NCBI GenBank assembly: GCA_948144175.1
Contig: CANXME010000043.1
Span: 1,363,501-1,427,500, forward strand
Origin: Closterium sp. NIES-65
Taxonomy: Eukaryota; Streptophyta; Zygnematophyceae; Desmidiales; Closteriaceae
Reading direction: 5' to 3'
Length of the DNA: 64,000 nt
Within the stretch, counting starts at the first letter, position 1, and every line of letters starts with the position of its first letter. The translations under genes and the position numbers were made by a program. Under the pieces are notes generated by a model. The model saw only the letters and a list, made by a program, of their open reading frames with translations, was not told the origin of the DNA and did no database searches. This document shows positions 1-20,930 of the stretch, piece by piece.

Positions 1-9213
<9,213 letters not shown>

Positions 9214-10302
9214 TAGGGTTCGTAAGTGAAAATTCGCGGAGAGCCGAGTTGTTAATGGAACGAAGCCGTCGCACGAGCAAATGCACGCGTGCGGAGAAGC
9301 ACGGGAAAGCTATGGCTGCTCCTGCTGCTGTTACTTGCGACTGCTTGCTACTGCTACTGCCACAGCTTCTGAACAAAAGCTGAAGATGTGGCAAATAGCG
9401 GAGCTTACTTCCTAGTGTGAGATGAGAAGCGTGGCAAAAAGCACACTCGAAAGAGGCACACTGTAGTGACACGGAGGATTGATTATCTGGCAGCTCCGAG
9501 GCTCGGATGTTGTCGAGGAAGTCCAAGGGGTCATCCTCGCAGCACGCAACTCGCTTTCAGATATAAACAAGCGTCAGGAACAGATGATTTAACCGACATA
9601 TGAGTACCCCTGAAACCAGATAGATTTTCAAAACCAGGTTGCATTTGCAATTCAATAGTAGATGAAGGCCAAATTGCGTAGAATACCAATTCGCATGCAA
9701 AAATATCAGAAATTATATCATATACCGTGAACAAATAAATCATTTATTGATACAACAGTAATAGTAATGCGCAACCAGCAGCACCTTGTATCATCACATA
9801 TTGTACGTATCACCACAAATAAGGCTACACTCTTCGCATTTGTTCGGTAGTCGGATCTTTCACAAATGCGACGCTCAGCTCGCGGGTTCTATTTTTAGCA
9901 CCTAAACAACAATCCAAGCTTTGTGAGCTTTGTTCCTAATACCTTATAACTACAGCAGAAATCATATGATTTAACGACGATGCTTTTAGTTTGACTAGTG
10001 ATGTTTAAATGTAGAAGGAAAAAAGGGTAAATCCACGTTACTTAGCTTGGGAGTAGCACACCTACAATGTCAGTTGTAAAAAGAGATGCATTGACATCAA
10101 ATTCTCGTCCAATGGAGGGCAAGAGATACAGAAGTTAAGGTATATATTGAAACTAATCAATGTACAAGGAATAATACCATAGAGCTATCTTGAAACATGG
10201 CCGAGATGGCCAACATCCTATAAGGAGCACGTGAAACACACGTTATTTCCTTGTCTTAAATGACAACCGCCAGCAAACTGGGGAGACGCTTTTATGCGGT
10301 AG
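9214..10302. other. OR 5' flank and intergenic DNA
   Basis: No gene is supported here. The OR 5' untranslated region and promoter should lie from 9214 outward. The first ~320 bases are GC-rich and the remainder is AT-rich. ORFs at 9146-9526 and 9531-9743 show no family resemblance. The stretch ends at the target duplication of the next retroelement (GGTAG, 10298-10302). Confidence 0.6.
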
Positions 10303-10438
10303 TGTCAGGAATAGAACTAGGAATGAATCATTGAACTAGGCAAGAGGTGAGTACAAGTAGGGGAAACCTAACCCTTAAGTGTCGTACTCACTAAGGAGTG
10401 ACCCTACTGTAGCCTACAGATACAATTGTAATCTGACA
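10303..10438 (-). repeat. Element 1 3' LTR
   Basis: The 136-bp LTR begins TGTC and ends GACA on the plus strand. It is followed by CACCCCCTTAGGCAAAG, the complement of the purine tract. Confidence 0.9.
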
Positions 10439-10449
10439 CACCCCCTTAG
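10439..10449 (-). promoter_or_regulatory. Element 1 polypurine tract
   Basis: The minus strand reads AAGGGGGTG immediately before the 3' LTR, the usual position for plus-strand priming. The same tract (ATGGGGGTG) sits beside the 3' LTRs of elements D and F. Confidence 0.7.
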
Positions 10450-10672
10450 GCAAAGTAGGGGACAACTAACACAACAAGCGGTCACAAGACCAGTCTGCAG
10501 AAGAGAACACAGCTCAGGGTGGATCACAAAGTCACCACGCATTCTGAGCACAAGCAAGTGGCCACAAGGCCAGTTTTCATACAGACGTATATAATAGCAA
10601 CGCAGTACACTGATCACAACCTAGCAAGAGAAAACACGCACGTATAATATAGCAGTGCACAACAAGAGCAAG

Positions 10673-11337
10673 TCAAGCAACTAACAGGTGAGGCAGAGTG
10701 GGCACAAGCCCAAGAGCAGTGAAGAAACGGTGATGATCACCAGACCCAAGGGCCTTGGTGAAGACATCAGCAGTGTTGGCTCGAGAGGCCACGTAAGCAA
10801 GGCGCAGCTGACCACGCTGCTGCAACTCACACGTTAGGAAGAAGCGAAGAGCAAGTGCTTTGTTCTGTGCTCCAGTCTCTGCTCGCGACACAAAGCAAGC
10901 ATTGCCTTGTTGCTGACGTACAGAACTGGAGGAGAACGAGGCCGCTCCCCCAAGCCGGTCAGCAGGTAGGTCAGCCAGCGTAGCTCCTGTGCAGCCATGG
11001 CCCCAGCGTAGATCTTGGCCTCACAGCTGGAACCAAGCACAGAAGAAGAACGAGTCGACCTCCACAAGACAGAACCAGAGCCAAGACTGAAGGTGTAACC
11101 TTGTGACGAACGCTGAGTCATCTGGTCATCGGCCCAAGAAGCGTCAGAGTGTCCTGTGAGGACCACCGAACCCCGTCCTCCAAGCACGAGCCCCATGCCC
11201 GATGTGCTGCACAAGTAACGCAGTACCCTCTTCGCAGCATCAAAGTGCACCTTTCGGTGTCTACCAGGTGCCACGTAGCGAGCCAGGAGGCTGAGAGGGT
11301 ACGCCAGGTCAGGTCGTGCGCACATCATCAGGTACAC
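10673..11337 (-). pseudogene. Element 1 RNase H domain
   Basis: The frame 10834-11337 reads MYLMMCARPDLAYPLSLLAR, GHSDASWADD (Asp), SSCEAKIYAGAMA (Glu) and LYVSNKAMLALC. In that last motif the other copies have YVDNKAML, so another catalytic Asp is lost. A frameshift joins it to 10673-10891, which reads LRLAYVASRANTADVFTKAL, the family C-terminus. Confidence 0.85.
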
Positions 11338-12292
11338 GAGGCAACCAACAAGGGTTTAGGATACGGACCACTCGGCTCTACGGACTCGTCTGAAGGTGGA
11401 GCTGAGAGCGAGTGGCCGGTAGACAGAGGAGTGGACTGTGGCGAGGACCAGGTGAAGCGGAAGCGCTGAAGGACCTGCTGCACCATGTGTGACTGAGTCA
11501 GGGTGATGGTGCGCCGTGCTCTGTCCTGAGTGATCTGCAAGCCAAGATAGCTCCGCAGCTCACCCAGGTCAGTGCAGATAAGTCTCTCCTGCAACTCCGC
11601 CTTCATTAGGGTCAGTGCCTCAGTGTCGGCAGTAGCAAAAACCAAGTCGTTGACGTACACAAGGATGTAGAACGGCGGCAGAGTAGTGCCGGTGCGTAGA
11701 AACAGCGACGGGTCATCAGTCGAAGGAGCAAACCCAAGAGCCGCAAGTGTCATCCTCAGTGTGTCGTGGCACTCACGGGGCGCCTGACGCAGGCCGTACA
11801 CTGGTCGCCGTAGTCTCCACTGGGTAGCCTCAGGAAACGACCAACTGAAGCCCTGTGGACGGTGCAACCAGATGGCCTCATGAAGGCTACCCTACAAGAA
11901 AGCTGTCGAGAAGTCGAGGGAGTGCAGTTCGTAGTCACGCTGAGCTGCAACGTGTAGCAACACCCGAAGAGTGGTCATCTTCGGGGTGGGGGAGAAGGTC
12001 TGAAAGAAATCGATCCCCTAACGCTGACTGAAGCCTTGAGCAACGTAACGTGCCTTGAAGGGAGGCGAAGAACCCGGCGGTCGCTTCACCCTGAAAATCC
12101 ACATGCCACTGACGATGTTCGCCTCAGGTGGGGGAACCTCGTCGACGTAGGTGCCTGTGGACTTCCAGGAAGCCATCTCTGCGTCCATGGCTGTCTGCCA
12201 CTGAAGGAGTACTCACCCGAAATCGCCTCTCTGTAAGAGCGTGGGGTGGGGATGTCTGGTGCATCCGGGTCTCCCTCAGGGGCAAGCAGCAT
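11328..12292 (-). pseudogene. Element 1 reverse transcriptase, active site altered
   Basis: Fragments in different frames cover the copia RT: EGDPDAPDIPTPRSYREAI, then WRLRRPVYGLRQAPREC, then FYILVYVNDLVFATADTE and LGELRSYLGLQIT. The catalytic YVDD box reads YVND, so the first Asp is Asn. The frame ends near PYPKPLLVASCT with a shift into RNase H. Confidence 0.88.
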
Positions 12293-13914
12293 GGTCGCGT
12301 GGTGGGGTGAAGCGGCAGCAAGGCACTCCAGCTCCTCCTGTCCGTCCTCAAGAACGTCACAGCCAAGGGCAGTACATCCAAGAGCAGTTTCACCCCGACG
12401 GACGGAGGACAGGCAGGGATAGGGTCAGAGACAAGACTCGCAAGGTAGTCTAGGCGGTACACAGCAGCAAAGTCAACGAGCTCAGCTACGAGAGCAGACA
12501 CAACAGGAGACAAGAGCGTAGGGTCCGTCACAACCGTAGCAAGAAGGCGAGTAACAGTCGGACTGGACGCACGAGCAAGGTCAGACGGAGGGTCAGCAAC
12601 GTCAGGCAGAGAGGACGTAGGAGGTAACGGTAGGACAACACGCTGAGGAACAGAGGAAGGACGGAGTGTCATATCGTGAGTGCCGGGGACAGCCGGAGCA
12701 CGCGGACGTTGAACACGAGGAACACGAGCACGGACAACAGCTCTAGGCTCAGGTTGAAGGCCAAAGCTAGACTCAGGCTCTCGGTGCTCAGGGGTGGACG
12801 CACGAGTCTCAGGCTCTGGACGCTTAGTCAGAGACTCTGACACCGCAGTATAAGGAGCAGGAGCAGGCAGTGGGGAGAGCGGTAGCACCGGCGGCTGTAA
12901 CTGGTCCGCCGATCGAAACAATAACTGAGAAGTAGTACCTGCCACAGGGAAGTCAGTAGCACCTGGCGGAAGACTAAGAAGGTGGCGAAGAGCACCAGTA
13001 GCTCCCATACCTCCACTACGAGCACCTCCGGGACCAGTAGCTCTAGCACCTCCAGGACCTCCAGCACCAACGCCTCCAGCACCAGCAGCACCAGCACCTC
13101 TAGGGTCAGCAGCTCCCGCAGCTCCAGCACCAGTAGCACCACCACCTCCAGTGCCAGTAGCTCTAGCACCTCCAGAAACAGTAGTACCTCCAGCACCAGC
13201 AGCTTCAGTACCTCCAGCTCCAGTACCTCCAGCACCGGCAGCACCTCCAGTACTAGCAGCTCCAGTACCTACAGCACCAGAAGCAGCTCCAGTACCCCTT
13301 GCACCAGCAGCTCTAGTACCTCTTGCACCAACAACACCTCTAGTACCTCCAGTAGTACCTCCAGCACCTCCAGCACCAGCAGCACCTCCTGGACTAGTAG
13401 CTCCAGCACCAGCAGGACCGTACCCTCCACCACCAGGACTGCCTTGCAGAACGACCCACGCACGAATCGCCTGCGGCAAGAGCGTCTCAAGTAGAGCAGG
13501 CTGCCGTGGCTGTCCAGCTCCAGTACCTCCAGTAGTGGTAGCTCTAGCACCTCCAGTACCAGAAGCACCTCTAGTACCTCCAGCTCCAGCACCTCCAGCA
13601 CCAGCAGCAGCTCCAGTACCTCCAGCACTAGTAGTACCTCTAGTACCTCCAGTAGGACCTCCAGGCCTAGTAGCTCCAGTACCTCCAGCTCCAGGACCTC
13701 CAGAAGGACTCGCAGCACCCGAAGTCTCAGCACCCCCAGAGTCAGCAACTTTAGGCTCAGCACCCTCAATCCCAGCACCTTTAGTCTCAGCACCCTCAGT
13801 CTCAGCACCCTCAGTGTCCACAGTAGTAGGCTGCAGAGGCGGCGAAGACGGCAGAGGTGGGAACCCGGGGGGGGGTAGCCAGACGAGGAGAGCGGGCACC
13901 CCTAGACTCACCAC
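12124..13914 (-). pseudogene. Element 1 Gly/Ala/Thr-rich linker between integrase and RT
   Basis: About 330 residues are dominated by GAGGTGA-type repeats, followed by a Pro/Ser-rich stretch and VSALVAELVDFAAVYRLDY, the conserved entry to the RT region of this family. The frame is lost before EGDPDAPDIPTPRSY, which continues in another frame at 12292. Opposite-strand Ser/Thr and Pro/Ala ORFs are shadows of this repeat. Confidence 0.7.
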
Positions 13915-14321
13915 CCCCAGTCCCAGCTCCAGTAGTCCCAGCTCCAGAGTCCATAGCAGCAGGCTGCGGAGGCGGCAAAGACGGCCGTGGCGGGAAACCC
14001 GGGGGGGTCGCCAAGCGAGGAGTGTGGCGAGTGGTTGCCGTGTCGTCGGCTACGGCGTCACCCCCCTCAGGTGAGTAAGAGGAGTCAGAAGAGATATCAA
14101 CAGGCTTATCCAAGGGGGGTGGGTCTACCTGGGACACACCTGAGAGAGCACGACCCTGTGGGGGGAGGGGGTCTACCGGGGGGGGGGGGGACTGGTACCA
14201 GGAAGAGGGGTGCAAGGGGGACCGGGTGGGACGCGTGCGGGTGAAGTCGGTAGTAACAGGCCGACTTGTTGAAGGTGACGTCCTGAGAGGACAGAACACG
14301 ACGCGAGGCAGGGTGGTAGAA

Positions 14322-15026
14322 CTACCAAGGTGGAGCGTCGGTGGGGAAGCCCAGGAAGACACAACGGAGAGTGCGAGGAGAGAGCTTGCTTGCTTTGGTA
14401 TCGCGAACAAGGGAGAGCGCGCCCCAGACCCGAAACGACGACGCATCACTAGGCTGTCCCGTCCAACGGAGTGTAGGCGAGGTCTCTGGAGCAGAGACAC
14501 GGGGCCAGAGGTTGAGCTGATGCGCGGCGTATCGGACCGCAAATGGCCACAGGAAATGGGGAGCAGCCGCATGGATCATGGAGGTACGAGCAACCTCCAT
14601 GATCAGGTCAATGCAACGCTCAGCGATCCCATTTTTCCGCGGAGAGGCCGGAAGCGTGAACGACTGGGCGATGCCCTCATCCTGGCAGAACGTCTCAAAG
14701 ACGCCAGAAGAGAACTCACCACCCCTGTCAGAGTGCAGACGCATGACTGGGAAGTCCTGCTGAAAGCGCTCGTGCAGCTGGAGACGAGTAGGACGGATCC
14801 AGGGGATCAAAACACCGCTGACGTCCGCCTTGCGACGCAAGGGGAAGACTATGATGTAGCGTGTGCACTCATCAACAACCAGCAGGAAGTAGCGCTCCTG
14901 ATCTGTCCCACTAATGGGGGCCGGGCCCCACACGTCCAGATGGAGAGTCTGCAGAGGAGCAGTGGTCGGAGGAAACTCGGAGGAGTGAGGAGCGGCGCGC
15001 TGCCGCCCCTCGATCAAGGAAGGCAC
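14322..15026 (-). pseudogene. Element 1 integrase core
   Basis: The frame covers the rve domain: LHLDVWGPA (first Asp), HSDRGGEFSS (second Asp), and NGIAERCIDL (Glu), then HAAAPHFLWPFAVRYA and WTGQPSDASSFRVWG. The DDE residues are present. The frame ends at FPTDAPPW with a stop, and the C-terminal integrase continues shifted into 13811-14572. Confidence 0.85.
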
Positions 15027-15919
15027 GGCGACGCAATTGAGCGCGGGAGGGGGGGCAGGGTCTCAGGGAGGCCAGAGACCAGGAGCCGAGAGTGCATGCC
15101 GCGCAGACGCTGCAGGGAGGGGTGACCAAGACAGTGGTGCCAGCGGTGAGTCTCGTGTGCGAGTACTCTGCACGAGCAAGACCCAGCTAACTGCCCTGAC
15201 GCAGACGCTTGACTCGACGTAGCTACGTGACCTGACTCAGCCACCTGTGCAGACGCAATGGTTAGTGTGTATAGACTAGACCCAGGCTGTCGAGTGAACG
15301 TAGCCAGGTGACGGCCAGTCCGGGAGCACGTACAGATCGCCACACACTGCCCTCCAGGAATAAAGGTATCAACCCAGACATCCTGAATGGTAGGGTTGCT
15401 CACCAAGTTCGTCGAGAACGTGGGGAGGTGGAGACCTGACAAAGAGCCGGAGGGGACTGGTAGACAAGAAAGGACCGTGGAGGCTCTCGCAACCATTAGC
15501 CCCCCAGAGGGATCAGCCAGTGAGACTGGGACAGGTGCTGTGAGTGGTGTGACTGTGGTGGAATCACGAAAGAAGCAACGTGACGCGCCTGAGTCAACCG
15601 TGAAAGTGTGCAAGTCCTCATCTGAGGCAGGCACTGTGGTAGTAGACGCACTAGCACCTAGAGCGTCGGCAGACGCACGGGCACCTAAAACTGCAGCAGA
15701 CTCACTAGCGCCTGGAGCGGCAGTAGACTCTCTAGCACCTAGAGCAGCAGACTCTCTAGCTCCTAGAGCAGCAGTCCTAACACAATGATAACCTCCACCA
15801 CCAGGACGACCTCGCTGAATAACCCACCCGCGAAGCTGCCGAGGGGTGGGGTCGTCCGGGAGAAGGAGTGCCCGCTGCTGTCCACCCTTGGCCGCAGCAA
15901 CTGCCGCGGAAGTGGCCAT
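15014..15919 (-). pseudogene. Element 1 protease and GAG-pre-integrase domain
   Basis: This 301-codon frame starts MATSAAVAAAKGG. It contains an Ala-rich repeat of ALGARES-type units, the aspartic protease site FTVDSGASRCFF (residues ~107-118), and a pre-integrase HHCLGHPSLQRLRGM motif near residue 260. The frame then shifts near the CxxC that leads into integrase. Upstream gag coding is absent, apart from a Gly/Ala-rich remnant around 15763-16050. Confidence 0.8.
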
Positions 15920-16139
15920 GACAGACAGTGACGGTCAGGAGTAGGTCCAGCACCTCCAGCTCCTACAGCGCCAGCAGCACCTCCACTAGTCCCAGTAGCA
16001 CGAGTAGCAACAGCAGTAGTAGTAACAGCAGCAGGGCGGCGCGCGGCCACAGCAGGGCACTAGTAGGCAGTAGCTCCTAGGGCAGAAGCACCTAGGGCCC
16101 TCTTTTTTTTTTAATTAATAAACAATTTAATTATATTTA

Positions 16140-16790
16140 GGGTATAGCAGGGCGCTGGCGCAGGGCAGGGCGCGGGCGCAGGGCAAGGCGCTGGCGGAGG
16201 GCAGGGCGCCAGCGCGCAGAGGGCAGGGCGTTGTCGCAGGCTGCAGCAGTGCACGACACGAGGTGCAGCAGAGGGCGACGCGACGGGCTGCCTTAGAGCG
16301 CGACGCGTGGGCTGCAGCAGAGCGCGACGCTCGGCTCGGCAGGTCCGCGTGCGAGCTGTAGGGGTGGCGGGAACGGGCCGCAGAGGCGGCGCGCGGGCTC
16401 TAGGGGCAACGCGCGGGCTGCAGGGGCCGCGCGGACGGGCTGCAGGGGCAGCGTGAACGGGCTGCAGGGGCAGCGTGAATGGGCTGCAGGGGCAGCGTGA
16501 ACGGGCTGCAGGGGCACTGTGAACGGGCTGCAGGGGCAGCGTGAACGGGCTGCAGGGGCAGCGTGAACGGCTGCAGGGGCGATGTACGGGCTGCAGGAGC
16601 AACGTACGGGCTGCATGGGTAGCGCCCGGGCCACAGGGGCAAGCGCGGCTGCAGGGGCAGCACGGTAGCAGGGGCGAGCACGGCTGCAGGGGCAGCACGG
16701 TCGTAGGGGCGAGCACGGCTGTAGGGGCAGCGCGGTCACAGGGGCAGCGCACGGGCTGCAAGGGTCGCGACAGTGAGAGCTAGGGGCGCC
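16140..16790 (-). repeat. Element 1 leader minisatellite
   Basis: About 21-bp units of the form GGGCTGCAGGGGCAGCGTGAAC repeat in 16430-16580, with related CTGCAGGGGC units out to 16760. The tract lies between primer site and first coding domain. Cys/Pro-rich ORFs through it are not credible proteins. Confidence 0.85.
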
Positions 16791-16861
16791 AGCGCGCTGG
16801 CTACTGTGTAGGGCGTGGCGCTACCACTAGGCGTAATGGCGAGCCCATGTAGGAACGGTTC

Positions 16862-16875
16862 CTAATCTGATAACA
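16862..16875 (-). promoter_or_regulatory. Element 1 primer-binding site
   Basis: Directly after the 5' LTR the minus strand reads TGTTATCAGATTAG. This resembles the TGGTATCAGAGC site used by plant copia elements with initiator tRNA-Met, with two or three changes. Confidence 0.65.
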
Positions 16876-17011
16876 TGTCAAGAATAGAACTAGGAATGAA
16901 TGATTGAACTAGGCAAGAGGTGAGTACAAGTAGGGGAAACCTAACCCTAAAGTGTTGTAATCGCTAAGGAGTGACCCTACTGTAGCTTAGTGGTACAATT
17001 TTAAGCCGACA
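16876..17011 (-). repeat. Element 1 5' LTR
   Basis: This is the partner of 10303-10438, with the same length and TGTC...GACA ends. Most differences cluster in the last ~35 bases. Confidence 0.9.
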
Positions 17012-18810
17012 GGTAGCTGTCTACGGAGGTCGGAACGGGTTTCTCAGGAGCCATGAGAATCCAGGCCATGAGAGGACGCTCCAGGCTGCGGTACGGGGGC
17101 TCGGGGCACGGGGTAGGACTCTCGGCTGCGCTGGCCAGCCATTGGGCAGACCTTACAGACGGGTGTTGGCTTGGCCTGGTCACCGTTGGGGTCGCATGGT
17201 TGCAGGCTAGCCGGCCAAATACCTAGACTGTTTGCTCAACGCCTACGCTTTGCTTGCTTGAATCTTGCACATGCCTTGCTTGTACCCCATATACACTTTA
17301 ATGAAGGACCGCTTGAGAGGGGAGAGGGGGCGCAAGGGGAATGGCCTGGGCAGCTGAAAATACAAACGTGATCATGAAAGAATTTGCACAAACCACTAGG
17401 ATGTTTCCATGGCAGCACAGAATGTTTTTGTCACCCTGACACACCATCACTGCAATCTATCAACAACAACCCCGAGTCCCGACTCCCGACCAGGGTTGTC
17501 GATTGCTCTAGGGCCAGAACTTGGGGCTGAGCTGCCCAGAAATCTGCCCTTATATTTACGTTTTGAGGCCAAACTCAACACTTCAAATCAAGGCTACAAA
17601 GTCTTAAGCACTTTTGCTAAGACAAGATATCACCCTGGATTTGTACTTCCCAACCGAATTGATTCTTCATGCGCTTGGCTAAATTACTAATAAAAACCTC
17701 TTAGCGGAAAGAATCTGACTCAAAAGAGTAAGGGTGAAGTACTGGGACCTCTCCAGTACTTGTATGGAAGTATTGCCCGTCTGCTGCGTTCCCACTACTT
17801 TTGCGACCAAAGGAGGAGTCGTGAGGCTGTTTGTGGATAGAAAACAGAAGGGATGGAATTCCCGCAGACCTTCAATATGTACTTAAAACTACATCAGGTT
17901 CTTACGTCCAGATCAGGTCCCAACCTCGAGATTTTACCAAGTACAGCTCTCGGGAAAGTTATGGTGCACCTGGAACTGGGATGACAGGAAATGGGGCGGG
18001 GGGGGGGGGGAGGGGGGGGGGGGGTGAGGAGGGATTGGGGGGAAAGGGCTAGCCTCAAGACTGATACATGAAATCCGGGTGAATTCCGAGGACATCACTT
18101 TAGGCAGACAGGCTGACCTTAAACCAAACCCTAAAAATCGGGAACCTAGGGCAAACTCAACCCTTAATGTTCAGGGCATTAACGACATTTGCCCTTGTAG
18201 CGACGGTCGGGAGTCCTGACCTCACAAATTATCACCTGCCATACATATTATCATTCATCAAGGCAGTGAGGATTATTTACGCCATCACCGTACATCTCGC
18301 TAGAAGCGACAGCCCAGCATTACCCTCGCATACTGATTATTGGAGGCAAAAGCGTTAGTCATTATCACATGAACTCTTTGATCGTGTTTCCACAACTCGT
18401 TAGATCTCAGTACCGTAGATAGTCTCGATCGCGTTTTAGTCCTACTTTAGCGTTCGCCGCTTCACATACTAGTGTGGTTACTATTGCTGATTTTAGTAAG
18501 GTGCGGATAGTTCATCTCCCCAAATTCGCGCCAGTAGTGGTAATTGTCGTTTATCTGTACTGGTAAGATCTGATGATTTTCTAGCTCATCTACAGTGTGA
18601 AAGTTTGCGCGAATTGCAAAACATTTGTAAGGTTTGTTTTATAGAGAGTGATTTCGGGTTGGACGAAAAGAATGCGGACACATTCGCAAGTTTTTATCGC
18701 TCGAGGGTTTTCATGCAAACACATGATACGAACGCAAGTGTAACGCATTACCTATTACTGCCCAACGTACTCCTATCTCATAAGGCGATCGCCGGAAAGT
18801 GTTTCGACGG
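17012..18810. other. Gene-poor DNA with a poly-G run
   Basis: No gene or element is recognised. A G-rich run (about 17996-18025) interrupts otherwise mixed sequence. ORFs at 17409-17690, 17831-18052 and 18605-18817 show no domain, repeats or coding bias that I could use. Confidence 0.5.
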
Positions 18811-19365
18811 GAATTGATATGAGGAGGAAGAAGGTTGGGTTGGGATGGGAATGTTGGTTTGGGTCTCCAATCCTCAGCCTTGAGGTTTGGAATACGCCAA
18901 CCCATCAAAGTGCAATTCAAAAGGTTGGAATTCCAACCAATCAGAAACTGTCAGTTAAGTGTTATAATCTACTCTATTATAAACAGAATCATACAAATGA
19001 TTCTAGGTTGGGTTTTCCCAACCCAACTAATTGCTACATAGGCTCCAAGCCTAGGAACCATCCCACCGTGGAAACCATGGTTGGGAGAGTTCCCCAAGGG
19101 GTGTATTGAGGGGGCTTGAACCAGCAAGCTCATTCTTCACCTCCCACTCCATCTAATCAATTGCAAATGTGATTATTTGGCTTAGGTCATTGAGCTCTCT
19201 CACAGGACTCCCTACACAACTCTTTCAAGTGTTTCTTATCAAGAGCTTCAAGAATACTCTCCTACAACAACCCAAGATCTCTTTAGAGGCATAGATAGAG
19301 TTTTCCATTGTACTTGGGATCTATATAACAATTTCAAACTCTATTATAAAGGGCCTTGGCATTAT

Positions 19366-19380
19366 ATTGGTAACTAGAGC
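19366..19380 (+). promoter_or_regulatory. Possible primer-binding site of a truncated retroelement
   Basis: TTGGTAACTAGAGCA resembles the TGGTATCAGAGC primer site. It sits upstream of a poly-T tract and the gag-like ORF at 19887. A preceding LTR (perhaps within 18815-19365) is plausible but no second copy is in the window. Confidence 0.3.
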
Positions 19381-19886
19381 AAGGTTATTTCTTGGCCTTG
19401 TATGGCCATTTGCTACTTGGATTTTTTTTTTTTTTTTTCTTTTAAGGATCCTAGATTGTGGATCTAGGACTTCATCCAATGAGCTGTGAAGATTTTGAAG
19501 ACTTTGAGGGGATTTTCAAGATCTACAAGTGCATCTTCGAGATCTACAATCTTCAATCCACTTTTTTTCAAACCACCATTAGAGCTACAAGATCTTCTTC
19601 ATCAACGTTGGGAAGAAGTTTGAAGAGAAATTTATTTTCTCTTGCCCACCATTTGGTGGAAGACTCTAATATACCTTTGGTGGAAGAGTATCATCAATTC
19701 TACGAGGACTTGTTGAGGATCTACTCATTTGAGTACATCTTGCTCTATCATTGAGGTGACAGAGAGATCTTGCAAACAAGTTAGCCTTAAGAGATTTTGT
19801 ATTGGATTATTTTGTAAAAGTAATCAGACTTCTCAAATATTAAAAAAAAAAAGATTTATAGAGATCTTCCCTCCTTAACCTATTTC

Positions 19887-20627
19887 GTGGCTTCTGGTCA
19901 AGAGATGGATGCTACTAAGAAGGTGCTTGTTGCTGGCAATAAGGGAGATAATGTTGTTGCTACTGCTGACATAGATCTCAAGCATGATGACTTCATGGTT
20001 GACATGGAGATCAATAGAAGTGAAGCTGAACATGAGGCTGTTGCCGAAAATGAGGATCAGGATGGCTCTGATGAGGGTGTCTCCAATGAGACCAAGGACA
20101 TCGCTGTCAAACTCCAGACTCAACTCACGGAGCAGCATATTCTCATTGGGGAGCAGCAGTGCCGCATCCGGAACTTGGAGGCTGATTCTGTTAAGCTTCT
20201 GGCCTTGATTCAGAAGCTGAGCAAGGAGGTGCAATTGATCCCTAAGGAAAATGACACCTCCAACTTCATTCATGACCTACAGACCACTCTCCAGTTCGTG
20301 CAGGATCAGCTCATGAAGCAAGAGAAACACATCTCTGTGCTTCAAGCTCAGTTCAAGGAGATCCGGCGTGGAAACCTCTATCAGCCTGCTCCTGCAGGAG
20401 AGCGAGTCGTCAACGCCTTTAACAGCCGTGCTGCACATGCTGCTGCACCTCCTGCTATTCCTCCTCCTTTTGGAGCACGTGCTGAGCCTCCTACTACAGC
20501 TGCAAATGCCTTTGGCTCCTGCCCTTCGACCCTGCCTCATTTTGTCCATAACAAGCGGAGTGGCCTCTTTCCTCTAATTTCCCTCCTCCCCCCTCCTCGC
20601 GCTTTTGTACCCCTCCCTCCCCTCTAG
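19887..20627 (+). CDS. Coiled-coil gag-like ORF
   Basis: This ORF has 246 codons from an ATG. Residues 1-70 are acidic and charged. Residues ~70-165 are heptad-like (KLQTQLTEQHILIGEQQCRI; LQTTLQFVQDQLMKQEKHIS), predicting a coiled coil. The end is Pro/Ala-rich and runs into CT-rich low-complexity DNA. Size, composition and the PBS-like site 500 bp upstream suggest the N-terminal part of a truncated LTR-element gag. I do not recognise a specific family. A host coiled-coil protein is the alternative. Confidence 0.4.
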   Translation: MASGQEMDATKKVLVAGNKGDNVVATADIDLKHDDFMVDMEINRSEAEHEAVAENEDQDGSDEGVSNETKDIAVKLQTQLTEQHILIGEQQCRIRNLEADSVKLLALIQKLSKEVQLIPKENDTSNFIHDLQTTLQFVQDQLMKQEKHISVLQAQFKEIRRGNLYQPAPAGERVVNAFNSRAAHAAAPPAIPPPFGARAEPPTTAANAFGSCPSTLPHFVHNKRSGLFPLISLLPPPRAFVPLPPL

Positions 20628-20930
20628 AAACGTAACGCATCCCGCCTCCCCCAAGCTCTCCCCACATCCCCCAAGCTCTCCCCGCGTCTCCCTCACATCT
20701 CCCCTGCATCTCCCCCGCACTCCCCTCATCTTCCCCACTCTCCTGTCATCTTCAGCGCTCTCCCCTCACCATCCCTTCTCGCTCCTCGTCTCACCCGCCC
20801 CCCCCATCCCCTACTCCCCCCTTCCTCCCTCTCCCCTCTTTTTGATGCGTGCTCAGCCTATCTCGTCTCGTTTCCTTGCTCCCCCAACCCTCAGCTCCAC
20901 ACCACTCCCCCCAACCCTCAGCTCCAAGAC
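20560..20930. repeat. CT-rich low-complexity tract
   Basis: Runs of CCCTCC, CTCCCC and CATCTCCCC dominate. A similar CT-rich tract occupies about 21840-22260. No gene is supported in either. Confidence 0.7.

Larger units (their letters stand above)
10303..17011 (-). mobile_element. Element 1: defective Ty1/copia retrotransposon
   Basis: It is bounded by 136-bp LTRs (10303-10438 and 16876-17011) and a 5-bp target duplication GGTAG (10298-10302 and 17012-17016). On the minus strand the order is LTR, primer site, repetitive leader, protease/pre-integrase, integrase, Gly/Ala-rich linker, reverse transcriptase, RNase H, purine tract, LTR, which is the copia order. The first gag domain present in D and H is missing, so the leader runs almost directly into the protease region. 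The LTRs differ at roughly a tenth of positions, so this is an old insertion. The RT active site and an RNase H Asp are altered, and several frameshifts are present. It is non-functional. Confidence 0.92.

Noticed and set aside
12982-13494. 170-codon Ser/Thr-rich plus-strand ORF, and the 307-codon Pro/Ala ORF beside it
   Set aside because: Both are antisense to the Gly/Ala linker of element 1, a repeat with open opposite frames.
14226-15125. 299-codon plus-strand ORF
   Set aside because: It lies antisense to the clear integrase frame of element 1 and shows no domain.
16111-16783. Cys/Pro-rich ORFs resembling metallothionein-like or cell-wall proteins
   Set aside because: They follow the 21-bp leader repeat exactly and have no start context or conserved ends.
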